A stretch of 12,623 bases of DNA from Holophagaceae bacterium UBA706 (GTDB taxonomy: Bacteria > Acidobacteriota > Holophagae > Holophagales > Holophagaceae). Below, piece after piece: positions 1 through 7,075 of this stretch. A program made the position numbers and the translations under genes. Every line of letters begins with the position of its first letter. The first letter of the stretch is position 1. The stretch covers positions 11,903 through 24,525 of the forward strand of contig DBME01000187.1 in the NCBI GenBank assembly GCA_002298155.1, given 5' to 3'. The notes under the pieces are model-generated. The model did not search any database, was not told the origin of the DNA, and worked only from the letters and a program-made list of their open reading frames with translations.

Positions 1-7
1 CTCGCCA

Positions 8-37
8 TCATTCATTTAATTTATTAAGTCATTCATT
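8..37. repeat. Direct repeat flanking a short inverted repeat upstream of norB
   Basis: The 9-mer TCATTCATT occurs at 8-16 and again at 29-37. The start-to-start distance is 21 bases, about two helical turns, so both copies lie on the same face of the DNA. Between them is TTAAT (16-20), TT, ATTAA (23-27), an inverted repeat. This patch is AT-rich in an otherwise very GC-rich window, which fits an upstream regulator-binding region for norB. It could also be the tail of a regulatory region for a gene to the left of the window. No protein is assigned to it. Confidence 0.35.
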
Positions 38-59
38 GAAAAAAAAGATATCGTTCAGC

Positions 60-88
60 TTGTTTTACCCCAGCTCCCGGCCTAAGGT
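60..88 (+). promoter_or_regulatory. Candidate norB promoter
   Basis: A -35-like TTGTTT (60-65) is followed after 17 bases by a -10-like TAAGGT (83-88). Both are weak matches to the sigma-70 consensus, but the spacing is ideal. The predicted transcript start, around 95, falls inside the palindrome at 90-113. This would leave a leader of about 55 bases before norB. A sigma-54 promoter (GG-N10-GC) was looked for and not seen, so control by the sigma-54 activator NorR is not supported. Confidence 0.35.
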
Positions 89-89
89 C

Positions 90-113
90 AATCGCGTGGG
101 ATCCCACGCAATT
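90..113. promoter_or_regulatory. Palindromic operator candidate before norB
   Basis: Bases 94-109 form a perfect 16-base palindrome, GCGTGGGATCCCACGC. The symmetry continues outward to 90-113 with only one mismatched pair (93 against 110). There is no unpaired spacer at the centre, which suits a dimeric DNA-binding protein better than an RNA hairpin terminator, and no T-run follows. The element ends 37 bases before the norB start codon and covers the predicted transcription start, the usual place for a repressor. It does not resemble the NsrR site or the FNR/Dnr type TTGAT-N4-ATCAA as I know them. Confidence 0.55.
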
Positions 114-150
114 CATCACCGCCATCCCCGGATCCCCGCCGGAGCCGATC

Positions 151-2424
151 ATGACCCCTGACCTTTCCTCCTCCCAGACCCTCTCCCCCTGGTGGCGCAG
201 GGCCGTGCTGGGGGTGCTGCTGGTGGGGTTCAGCCTGCTGGGGCTGGTCACCGTGCGCACCTACGCGGGCGCCCCGCCGGTGCCGGACCGGGTGGTGGAT
301 GCCCAGGGCACCCTCCTCTTCACCGGCGACGACATCCGCGCGGGGCAGGGGGTGTTCTTCAAGTACGCCCTCATGGAGCACGGCAGCCTGTGGGGGCACG
401 GGGCCTACCTGGGTCCGGACTACTCCGCCGAGTACCTCCACCGCCTCGCGGAGATCGGACGCGACGTCCTTGCGCGGGAGCGCTTCGGGAGGGCCTACGC
501 CGACCTGCGGCCGGAGGAGGCCCTGGGCGTGGGCGAAAGCCTCAAGGGGCTCCTCCGTGAGAACCGCTTCGAGGCGGCCACGGGCACCCTCGTGTTCACG
601 GAGGCCGAGGCCGAGGCCCACCGCGTCCAGGCCCGGGAGTGGCGCGACTACTTCGCGGGGCCGGTGGCGGCGCCGGGGCTGCCCGCGGGCTACATTTCGG
701 ATCCCGGAGAGCTTCGGCGCCTGGACGACTTCTTCGCCTGGTCGGCCTGGGCCACCGTGGCCCAGCGTCCCGGGGCAGTCCATTCCTACACCAACAACTG
801 GCCCTACGAACCCCTGGTGGGCAACCTGCCCACCACCTCCGCCTACGTGTGGAGCGCCATGAGCCTGGTGGTGCTCCTGGGGGGTCTGGGGCTCATCCTG
901 TTCATCTTCGGCAAGTTCGACTACCTGGGCTGGGGCGGGGCGGGAAGCCATCGCCCCGGCGGGCCCGGCGCCCTGCACGGCTGGGCCCTTACGCCCAGCC
1001 AGCGCGCCCTGGGGCTGTACCTGGGCGTCGTGATGCTGCTCTTCCTGGCCCAGACGGCGCTGGGCGGGGCCCTGGCGCACTACCGCGTCGAGCCGGGCGC
1101 CTTCTACGGCATGGACCTGGCCCGGTGGCTGCCCTACAACCTGGCCCGCACCTGGCATCTCCAGCTGGCCATCTTCTGGATCGCCACCGCCTGGATCGCG
1201 GGGGGGCTGTTCCTGGCGCCCCTGGTGGGGGGGGCCGAGCCCTGGGGACAGCGGGCCGGTGTCCTGGCGCTGCTGGGGGCCTTGGTGCTGGTGGTGGTTG
1301 GCAGCATGGGAGGCGAATTCCTGGGCATCAACAACCACCTGGGCCAGCTCTGGTTCTGGCTGGGCCACCAGGGCAGCGAATACCTCGACCTGGGCCGCTT
1401 CTGGCAGGTGCTGCTCATCGTGGGGCTGGCCTTCTGGCTCTTCCTCATGGCCCGAGCCCTGTGGCCCGCCATGACCGGCGGCCAGGGCGAGCTGCCCGTG
1501 CTCTTCCTGCTGGCGGCATTGGCCATTCCTGTCTTCTACATCCCGGCCCTCTTCTACGGGCCCGGCACCTCCTTCGCCGTGATCGACAACTGGCGGTTCT
1601 GGATCATCCACCTCTGGGTGGAAGGGTTCTTCGAACTCTTCGCCACGGTGATGGTGGCGGTGATGTTCGTGCAGCTGGGGCTCATCAACCGCCTGGCGGC
1701 CACGCGCCTCATCTACCTGGACGCCATCCTCTACCTCGTGGGCGGCATCGTGGGCACCGGGCACCACTGGTACTTCACGGGGCAGGGCACGCTCAACATG
1801 GGGCTGGCGGCCTGCTTCAGCGCCCTGGAGGTCGTGCCCCTCACCCTGCTGACCCTGGACGCCTGGGACTTCATCCGGCTCCAGGAGCGGGATTGCGCGG
1901 AGTGCGGCTCGCCCCTGGCCCGGGCCCACGTGTGGCCCATCCGCTTCCTCATCGCCGTGGGCGTGTGGAACTTCGTAGGGGCGGGCGTCTTCGGGTTCCT
2001 CATCAACCTGCCGATCATCTCCTACTTCGAGGTGGGAACGACCCTCACGCCCAACCACGGGCACGCGGCGATGTTCGGCGTCTTCGGCATGCTGGCCCTG
2101 GCGGTGGTCTTCTTCTGCCTGCGGAGCCTGCGGGGCGACCGCGCCTGGGAAAAGGCCCAGGGCGCCATGCGCCTGGGGTTCTGGGGGCTGAACATCGGCC
2201 TGGGACTGATGATCGTGCTGGATCTCTTCCCGGGCGGCGTCATCCAGCTTTGGGATTCCCTGGCCAACGGCTACTGGCACGCGCGAAGGCTCACGTTCCT
2301 CATGGGCGGAACCTTCCATACCCTGGAATGGATCCGCATGGCCGCGGACCTCACGTTCCTGCTCGTGGGCGCCGTGCCGCTGTCCTATGCGGCGCTGCGG
2401 GTCCTCCTGTCACGAGAGGGATAG
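151..2424 (+). CDS. norB: Quinol-dependent nitric oxide reductase (qNOR)
   Basis: Reduces two nitric oxide molecules to nitrous oxide at the cytoplasmic membrane with electrons from quinol; it serves denitrification or NO detoxification. At 757 residues it is the fused single-subunit type. Helix 1 (about 18-35) is followed by a periplasmic domain (about 36-230) corresponding to the NorC part but without a CxxCH heme c motif, then about 13 further helices. The conserved metal ligands are present: His336 (RTWHLQ) for low-spin heme; His487, His538 and His539 (GTGHHWY) for the non-heme iron; Glu491 and Glu495 beside it; and His636 and His638 (NHGHAAMFG) for the two hemes. The ATG follows GGAG at 141-144 by 6 bases. 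A CxxC (Cys582, Cys585) sits in the loop before the helix at about 596. The gene stands alone, and its last 15 bases overlap the response regulator gene on the other strand. Confidence 0.96.
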   Translation: MTPDLSSSQTLSPWWRRAVLGVLLVGFSLLGLVTVRTYAGAPPVPDRVVDAQGTLLFTGDDIRAGQGVFFKYALMEHGSLWGHGAYLGPDYSAEYLHRLAEIGRDVLARERFGRAYADLRPEEALGVGESLKGLLRENRFEAATGTLVFTEAEAEAHRVQAREWRDYFAGPVAAPGLPAGYISDPGELRRLDDFFAWSAWATVAQRPGAVHSYTNNWPYEPLVGNLPTTSAYVWSAMSLVVLLGGLGLILFIFGKFDYLGWGGAGSHRPGGPGALHGWALTPSQRALGLYLGVVMLLFLAQTALGGALAHYRVEPGAFYGMDLARWLPYNLARTWHLQLAIFWIATAWIAGGLFLAPLVGGAEPWGQRAGVLALLGALVLVVVGSMGGEFLGINNHLGQLWFWLGHQGSEYLDLGRFWQVLLIVGLAFWLFLMARALWPAMTGGQGELPVLFLLAALAIPVFYIPALFYGPGTSFAVIDNWRFWIIHLWVEGFFELFATVMVAVMFVQLGLINRLAATRLIYLDAILYLVGGIVGTGHHWYFTGQGTLNMGLAACFSALEVVPLTLLTLDAWDFIRLQERDCAECGSPLARAHVWPIRFLIAVGVWNFVGAGVFGFLINLPIISYFEVGTTLTPNHGHAAMFGVFGMLALAVVFFCLRSLRGDRAWEKAQGAMRLGFWGLNIGLGLMIVLDLFPGGVIQLWDSLANGYWHARRLTFLMGGTFHTLEWIRMAADLTFLLVGAVPLSYAALRVLLSREG

Positions 2425-2778
2425 CATCTCTTTCACCGCGGCCACCACCTTGTCGCCGGTCACGGGCTTGTGGAGCACCGTGACCGGCGCGTGGGTGCGC
2501 AGGCGCTCCTCACGCGCGGGGTCGTGGGAGGCCGTGAGCAGAAGGACCGGCACCGTCCCCGAGTGGCGTCGCACCATGCGGATCACCCCCTGGCCGTCCA
2601 CATGCGGCATGTTGTAGTCGGTGATCACCAGGTCGGGCGCGCAGGCCTTGACCCGCTCCAGCACCTCCAGGGCCGACAACGGCAGGAAATCCTCCACGGT
2701 GTGGCCCGCCTCCTCCAGGAACCCCCGGACCACCTGCCGGAAGAAGGCGCTGTCGTCGATCAGGAGGATGGTGGCCAT
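2410..2778 (-). CDS. Single-domain response regulator (CheY-like)
   Basis: A stand-alone receiver domain of 122 residues that takes a phosphoryl group from a histidine kinase and acts through protein contact, since no output domain is attached. The acidic pocket is Asp8-Asp9 (LLIDDS), the phosphoacceptor is Asp54 (VITDYNMP), the switch Thr is Thr82 (LLTAS), and Lys104-Pro105 (HKPV) closes the set, so the domain should be active. No histidine kinase or chemotaxis gene is adjacent, so the partner is unknown. The 3' end overlaps the end of norB by 15 bases in convergent orientation, which by itself does not imply shared function. There is no clear Shine-Dalgarno before the ATG, and a -10-like TAAAAT lies 6 bases upstream, so the message may be leaderless. 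Confidence 0.93.
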   Translation of the reverse strand: MATILLIDDSAFFRQVVRGFLEEAGHTVEDFLPLSALEVLERVKACAPDLVITDYNMPHVDGQGVIRMVRRHSGTVPVLLLTASHDPAREERLRTHAPVTVLHKPVTGDKVVAAVKEMLSLS

Positions 2779-2784
2779 GCAGGG

Positions 2785-2790
2785 ATTTTA
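2785..2790 (-). promoter_or_regulatory. -10-like element directly before the response regulator
   Basis: On the minus strand TAAAAT is followed by CCCTGC and then the ATG (2776-2778). Transcription from such a -10 would start at or within a base or two of the A of the ATG. No good -35 lies 17 bases upstream, so support rests on the -10 match and the absence of a ribosome binding site. Confidence 0.35.
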
Positions 2791-2858
2791 CGCCAACGGA
2801 AGCTGGGATGGGGGCGGAACTGGACGCCGGGGGCCTGCCCTGGGAGGATCGTAGTCCC

Positions 2859-3509
2859 ATGGACTATCGCACCACCAAGGCCTTCGATCACTTCCTCTCC
2901 GGGCTCGCCCAGGCGGAGCGGGATGCCGCCCTGCGGATCCTGCGCGACGAGACGGAGGGTATCCGCGCCCTGGCCCCGGGACCCGGACGGGCCCAGGAGA
3001 TCCACCGGCGGGTGGACGAGGCCCTGGCGCGCTTCGCGGGCATGAGGCCCGACGTGGTCGGCCAGGTGCGCTGCGGCAAGGGCTGCGCCCATTGCTGCCG
3101 GCTGTGGGTGGGCGTCACCTGCGACGAGGCCGCCCTCCTCGCGGAGCGGGTGCGCGCGGGCGGGGCGCACCCGGACGCGGCCCGCATGGCGTTCCAGGCC
3201 ACCTGGGCGTCCCCGGCGGACTTCATCGGCAAGCCCCGGGAGGAGGCCTCCTGCGTATTCCTGGGGCCGGACGGCGCCTGCACCGTGTATGAGGACCGCC
3301 CCTCCATCTGCCGGGCGGTGCTGGTGGCCAGCGACCCCGAGGCCTGCCGCGACGGGGACCTCTCCACCCGCATCACCGCGGTCATCAACCCCTACGTGGA
3401 GGTCCTGGTCTCCGCGGCCCTCACCGTGGACGCCGCAACGCACCCGCCGCCAGCACCGGGAAGGCACCTGGCGACGGAGCTGCTGGCGGCCTTGAACCCG
3501 CCTCAGTAG
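2859..3509 (+). CDS. YkgJ-family cysteine cluster protein
   Basis: A soluble protein of 216 residues from the family described as putative zinc- or iron-chelating (CxxCxxCC/YkgJ type); the biochemical role of the family is not established. Counting from the chosen start, the cluster is Cys72, Cys76, Cys79, Cys80 (CGKGCAHCC), with further conserved cysteines at 132, 141 and 151 in the pattern SC-F-L followed by C-x-V-Y-x-x-R-P-x-x-CR. The ATG at 2859 is preferred because GGGAGGA (2842-2848) lies 10 bases before it. An in-frame ATG at 2808 would add 17 residues of low-complexity leader and has only a weak binding site. The gene diverges from the response regulator and converges on the phosphofructokinase gene, overlapping its end by 7 bases. 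No signal peptide or membrane segment is visible. Confidence 0.85.
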   Translation: MDYRTTKAFDHFLSGLAQAERDAALRILRDETEGIRALAPGPGRAQEIHRRVDEALARFAGMRPDVVGQVRCGKGCAHCCRLWVGVTCDEAALLAERVRAGGAHPDAARMAFQATWASPADFIGKPREEASCVFLGPDGACTVYEDRPSICRAVLVASDPEACRDGDLSTRITAVINPYVEVLVSAALTVDAATHPPPAPGRHLATELLAALNPPQ

Positions 3510-4657
3510 AGGAACATCGGCTTGCCTTCCACGTGGCGGACCTTGGGCCGGTAGTTGTCCTTGTCGTACAGTTCGGCCACGTCCACGCGCTTGAGGCCCT
3601 GGGTGAGGGTCGACATGGGGACGCTCGTGTACGTGCCGTTGCGAAGGGCCACGAGGCGGTTGCGCTCGCCGCCCTTGATGATGTTGATGGCGACGTTGGC
3701 GAAGTTCACCGCCACCATCAGGTCGAGGCTGTCCGGGGTGCCCGAGCGCATGAGGTAGGACACCTGCTGGTTCAGCACCTCCTCGCCCGTGAGCTTCTTC
3801 AGGGCCTCGCCCAGGATGTGGCCGATGCCGCCCAGCTTCTTGTGGCCGTAGGCGTCCTCCTCGCCGAACTCCACCGGCGTGCCGCCCACCATGTGGGCGC
3901 CTTCGCTCACGGTGATCATGGCGTAGTTGCTGGGGTTCCCACGCTTGTCCGCCATGACCTTCTCGGCCAGGCGGACGGGATCGAAGGGCACTTCGCTGAT
4001 GAGCGCCCGGTCCACCCCGGCCAGGTAGGAGGCCAGCAGCGACGTCTCGCCGGAGTTGCGCCCGAACAGCTCCACAATGGCGATGCGCTCGTGGGATCCC
4101 GCGGAGGTGCGCAGCTGGTGGATGAATTCCACGCTGCGGGTCACGGCGGTGGAGAACCCGATGCAGTAGTCCGTCCCATAGATGTCGTTGTCCATGGTCT
4201 TGGGGATGGCCACGGTGGGGACGCCCTCCTGGTGCATGCGCTCGCCGAAGGAGAGCGTGTCGTCGCCGCCGATGGGAATCAGGATGTCGATGCCCAGGCG
4301 CTCGATGACCTTGAGGACGTGGGCCGTGAAGTCGAAGGGGCCCTGCTGGTCGGGCTCCAGGGTGGGCCGCAGGAAGGCCGGGACGTTGGCCAGGCGCACC
4401 TTGCCCGGGTTGGTCCGGCTGGTGTGCAGGAAGGTGCCTCCGGTGCGGTCCACGGTGCGGGTGTTCAGCTTGTCCAGGGGGATCACGCAGCGGGCGTGGG
4501 ACTCGGGGTCGTCCAGGTCGTATTCCAGGAGGCCCGCCCAGCCGCGGCGGATGCCCAGGACCTCGAAGCCCTCCTCGATGGCGCGCTGGACCAGCATCTT
4601 GATGCAGGGATTGAGGCCGGGTACGTCGCCGCCGCCGGTCAGGACACCAATTCGCAT
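3503..4657 (-). CDS. 6-phosphofructokinase, probably pyrophosphate-dependent
   Basis: Phosphorylates fructose 6-phosphate to fructose 1,6-bisphosphate in glycolysis. At 384 residues it is longer than the roughly 320-residue bacterial ATP enzyme. The N-terminal GGGDVPGLN (8-16) belongs to the phosphoryl-donor site. GGDDT (130-134) carries Asp133 where ATP enzymes have Gly (GGDGS), and PKTMDND (152-158) carries Lys153 where ATP enzymes have Gly (PGTIDND). In this family those two residues mark use of pyrophosphate, which would make the step reversible. The catalytic Asp is Asp156. Later come [12 protein letters not shown] (198-209), SEGAH (251-255) and [12 protein letters not shown] (301-312), the sugar-phosphate part. 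A strong GAGGAGG (4664-4670) stands 6 bases before the ATG. Donor specificity is inferred from residues; some enzymes with mixed signatures still use ATP. Confidence 0.93.
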   Translation of the reverse strand: MRIGVLTGGGDVPGLNPCIKMLVQRAIEEGFEVLGIRRGWAGLLEYDLDDPESHARCVIPLDKLNTRTVDRTGGTFLHTSRTNPGKVRLANVPAFLRPTLEPDQQGPFDFTAHVLKVIERLGIDILIPIGGDDTLSFGERMHQEGVPTVAIPKTMDNDIYGTDYCIGFSTAVTRSVEFIHQLRTSAGSHERIAIVELFGRNSGETSLLASYLAGVDRALISEVPFDPVRLAEKVMADKRGNPSNYAMITVSEGAHMVGGTPVEFGEEDAYGHKKLGGIGHILGEALKKLTGEEVLNQQVSYLMRSGTPDSLDLMVAVNFANVAINIIKGGERNRLVALRNGTYTSVPMSTLTQGLKRVDVAELYDKDNYRPKVRHVEGKPMFLY

Positions 4658-4718
4658 GGGAAACCTCCTCGCAACGGGGACCTGCTGGGTAGGACCGAAC
4701 CGATGGTACTACGCGGGC

Positions 4719-4748
4719 AGCCGCCGTGCGCCGATTTCCCCGGGCGGC

Positions 4749-4749
<1 letters not shown>
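4719..4749 (-). terminator. Hairpin at the end of the aldo/keto reductase gene
   Basis: AGCCGCC (4719-4725) and GGCGGCT (4743-4749) can pair into a 7-base GC-rich stem around a 17-base interior, beginning at the stop codon of the reductase. No T-run follows on the minus strand, so it would be a poor intrinsic terminator. It could instead be an mRNA-stabilising 3' stem or a rho-assisted end. Confidence 0.3.
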
Positions 4750-5735
<986 letters not shown>

Positions 5736-5777
5736 GGGAGCTCCGGGTCAGGTGGACGAGGATAGCAAAATCCCAAC

Positions 5778-5795
5778 CCATTAATTCGGTAATGG
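5778..5795. promoter_or_regulatory. Inverted repeat, candidate antitoxin operator
   Basis: CCATTA (5778-5783), six bases, then TAATGG (5790-5795) make a perfect inverted repeat. It lies 28 bases before the antitoxin ATG in the AT-rich gap shared with the aldo/keto reductase gene. A -10-like TACACT (5797-5802) follows immediately. AbrB-type antitoxins usually repress their own operon by binding such elements, so this is the expected location of an operator; binding itself is inferred. Confidence 0.45.
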
Positions 5796-5823
5796 ATACA
5801 CTGGGGACCCGGGGAGGTGGCCC

Positions 5824-6087
5824 ATGAGTCTCGCTCGATCCAGGATCACGGCGCAGGGGCAGGTCTCCGTGCCCGCCGCCGTCATGCGCAAGTTCGGTTT
5901 CGCGCCCGGGGATTTCATCGACTGGGACGTGCGGGACGGAATGCTGACGGTCCGCAAGGTGGGCAAGTATTCCCTGGGCGACGTGGCCACGGCCCTGGAT
6001 CTTCAGGAGGGCGTGCTGCACAAGACCGGCCCCGAACTCCTGGAAGGCGTCAAGGAACGCATGAGGAGGCGCCATGCGGTCCGTTGA
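5824..6087 (+). CDS. AbrB/MazE-family antitoxin
   Basis: A small DNA-binding protein of 87 residues that should neutralise the toxin encoded directly downstream and repress the shared operon. The N-terminal half fits the swapped-hairpin AbrB fold: SRITAQGQVSVPAAVMRKF then GFAPGDFIDWDV, about residues 6-37, matching the family pattern of GQV-x-x-P, a basic helix and GxxPGD. The C-terminal part (about 48-87) is charged and helical, as expected of a toxin-binding tail. GGAGG (5813-5817) is 6 bases before the ATG. The coding region overlaps the toxin start by 14 bases, so translation of the two is probably coupled. Confidence 0.87.
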   Translation: MSLARSRITAQGQVSVPAAVMRKFGFAPGDFIDWDVRDGMLTVRKVGKYSLGDVATALDLQEGVLHKTGPELLEGVKERMRRRHAVR

Positions 6088-6454
6088 CGCGTCCCTTCTC
6101 CTCGGCAGCCTCGCGGGAGGTGCGGGCGCGGCGGCGGCGGAGGCCTTCATCCGCAACGAGGGGCCCGTGTGGATCTCCCACCTCGTCCTCGCGGAGACCG
6201 TGCGGGTGCTGGAAGCCGGCTACGGCCGCACCCGGGACCAGATCGCCCAGGCTCTGGAGATGGTCCTGGACAACCGCGACCTCGTCCTGGAGGAGCCCTC
6301 GGTGCCCCGGGCGGCGCTGGAAGGATACAAGGCCGGCCTGGATTTCGAGGACGCCTTGACGCTGGAGGCGGCCCGCCGCGCAGGCCACCTTCCCCTGGCC
6401 TCCCTGCGCCCCGACTGGCGCGGGGTTCCGGGGGTCGTCCACCCTGGGGCATAA
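6074..6454 (+). CDS. PIN-domain toxin (VapC-like)
   Basis: A PIN-domain protein of 126 residues; relatives are Mg2+-dependent RNases that act as toxins by cutting RNA. Candidate metal ligands are Asp5 (SVDASLLLG), Glu41 (VLAETVRVLE), and Asp90/Asp93 (LDFEDALTLEAARRAG). The last family motif, usually a strand ending in T-F-D, appears as ASLRPDW (109-115), so the fourth acid is missing or shifted to Asp114. GAGGAGG (6063-6069) within the antitoxin gene lies 4 bases before the ATG. Together with the antitoxin gene this is a standard two-gene unit. The moderate reduction of the active site leaves open a weakened nuclease. Confidence 0.85.
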   Translation: MRSVDASLLLGSLAGGAGAAAAEAFIRNEGPVWISHLVLAETVRVLEAGYGRTRDQIAQALEMVLDNRDLVLEEPSVPRAALEGYKAGLDFEDALTLEAARRAGHLPLASLRPDWRGVPGVVHPGA

Positions 6455-6477
6455 TAGCTTCTGATAGGAGTTCCACC

Positions 6478-7068
6478 ATGCGCATCCGCACCCTCGCGTT
6501 CAGCCTCATCGCCCTGGCGGCCTTCGCGGCCCCCAATCCCAAGGTGAAGTTCACCACCAACCTGGGCAGTTTCACCCTGGAGCTGGACCCCGAGGCCGCG
6601 CCCAAGACCGTGGCCAACTTCCTGGGCTACGTGAAGAGCGGCCACTACAAGGGCACCACCTTCCATCGCGTCATCGCCAAGTTCATGGTCCAGGGGGGCG
6701 GCATGACCGCCGATGGCGCCGAGAAGCCCACCAAGGCCCCGATCCCCAACGAGGCCCAGCATGCCCAGGAGAAGGGCTGGCGCAACGTCCGCGGCACCGT
6801 GGCCATGGCCCGCACCGGCGCCCCCCACAGCGCCACCTCGCAGTTCTTCGTGAACGTGGTGGACAACCCCTTCCTGGATTACCCCGGCCAGGACGGCTGG
6901 GGCTATTGCGTCTTCGGCAAGGTGGTCGACGGCATGGACACCGTGGACAAGATCCGCGACGTGAAGACCGCCGCGGACCGCCCCGTGAAGCCCGTCATCA
7001 TCACGGGCGCCGTCGTGGAAGGCCAGTCCGCCAAGGCCCCCGCCAAGACCGGCAAACACAAGAAGTAG
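6478..7068 (+). CDS. Secreted cyclophilin-type peptidyl-prolyl isomerase
   Basis: Catalyses cis-trans isomerisation of proline peptide bonds and assists folding of exported proteins. The 196-residue product starts with a signal peptide, MRIRTLAFSLIALAAFA, with likely cleavage near residue 17, placing it in the periplasm. The cyclophilin domain covers about 22-182. It contains FHRVIAKFMVQGGG (62-75) with catalytic Arg64, Phe69 and Gln72, then MARTGAPHSATSQFFVN (110-126) with Gln122-Phe123, and FGKVVDGMDTVDKI (146-159). The C-terminus is a short Lys/Ala-rich tail. The ATG at 6478 is chosen because it begins the signal peptide and has TAGGAG (6465-6470) 7 bases upstream; the open frame extends further upstream only through the toxin gene. 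The gap to the toxin stop is 23 bases, so readthrough is possible. A -10-like CATAAT (6450-6455) may give it its own start. Confidence 0.94.
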   Translation: MRIRTLAFSLIALAAFAAPNPKVKFTTNLGSFTLELDPEAAPKTVANFLGYVKSGHYKGTTFHRVIAKFMVQGGGMTADGAEKPTKAPIPNEAQHAQEKGWRNVRGTVAMARTGAPHSATSQFFVNVVDNPFLDYPGQDGWGYCVFGKVVDGMDTVDKIRDVKTAADRPVKPVIITGAVVEGQSAKAPAKTGKHKK

Positions 7069-7075
7069 TCTTCAC

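Noticed and set aside
88..2319. A 743-residue open frame on the minus strand opposite norB
   Set aside because: Its translation is low-complexity (rich in Gly, Pro, His, Gln, Glu) and has no domain; it is the antisense shadow of norB, which has all expected metal ligands.
2808..2858. Earlier ATG for the YkgJ-family protein
   Set aside because: The added residues look non-native and the ATG at 2859 has the better Shine-Dalgarno.
6169..6477. Upstream extension of the cyclophilin reading frame
   Set aside because: The extension runs through the PIN toxin gene; the ATG at 6478 has a ribosome binding site and begins a signal peptide.
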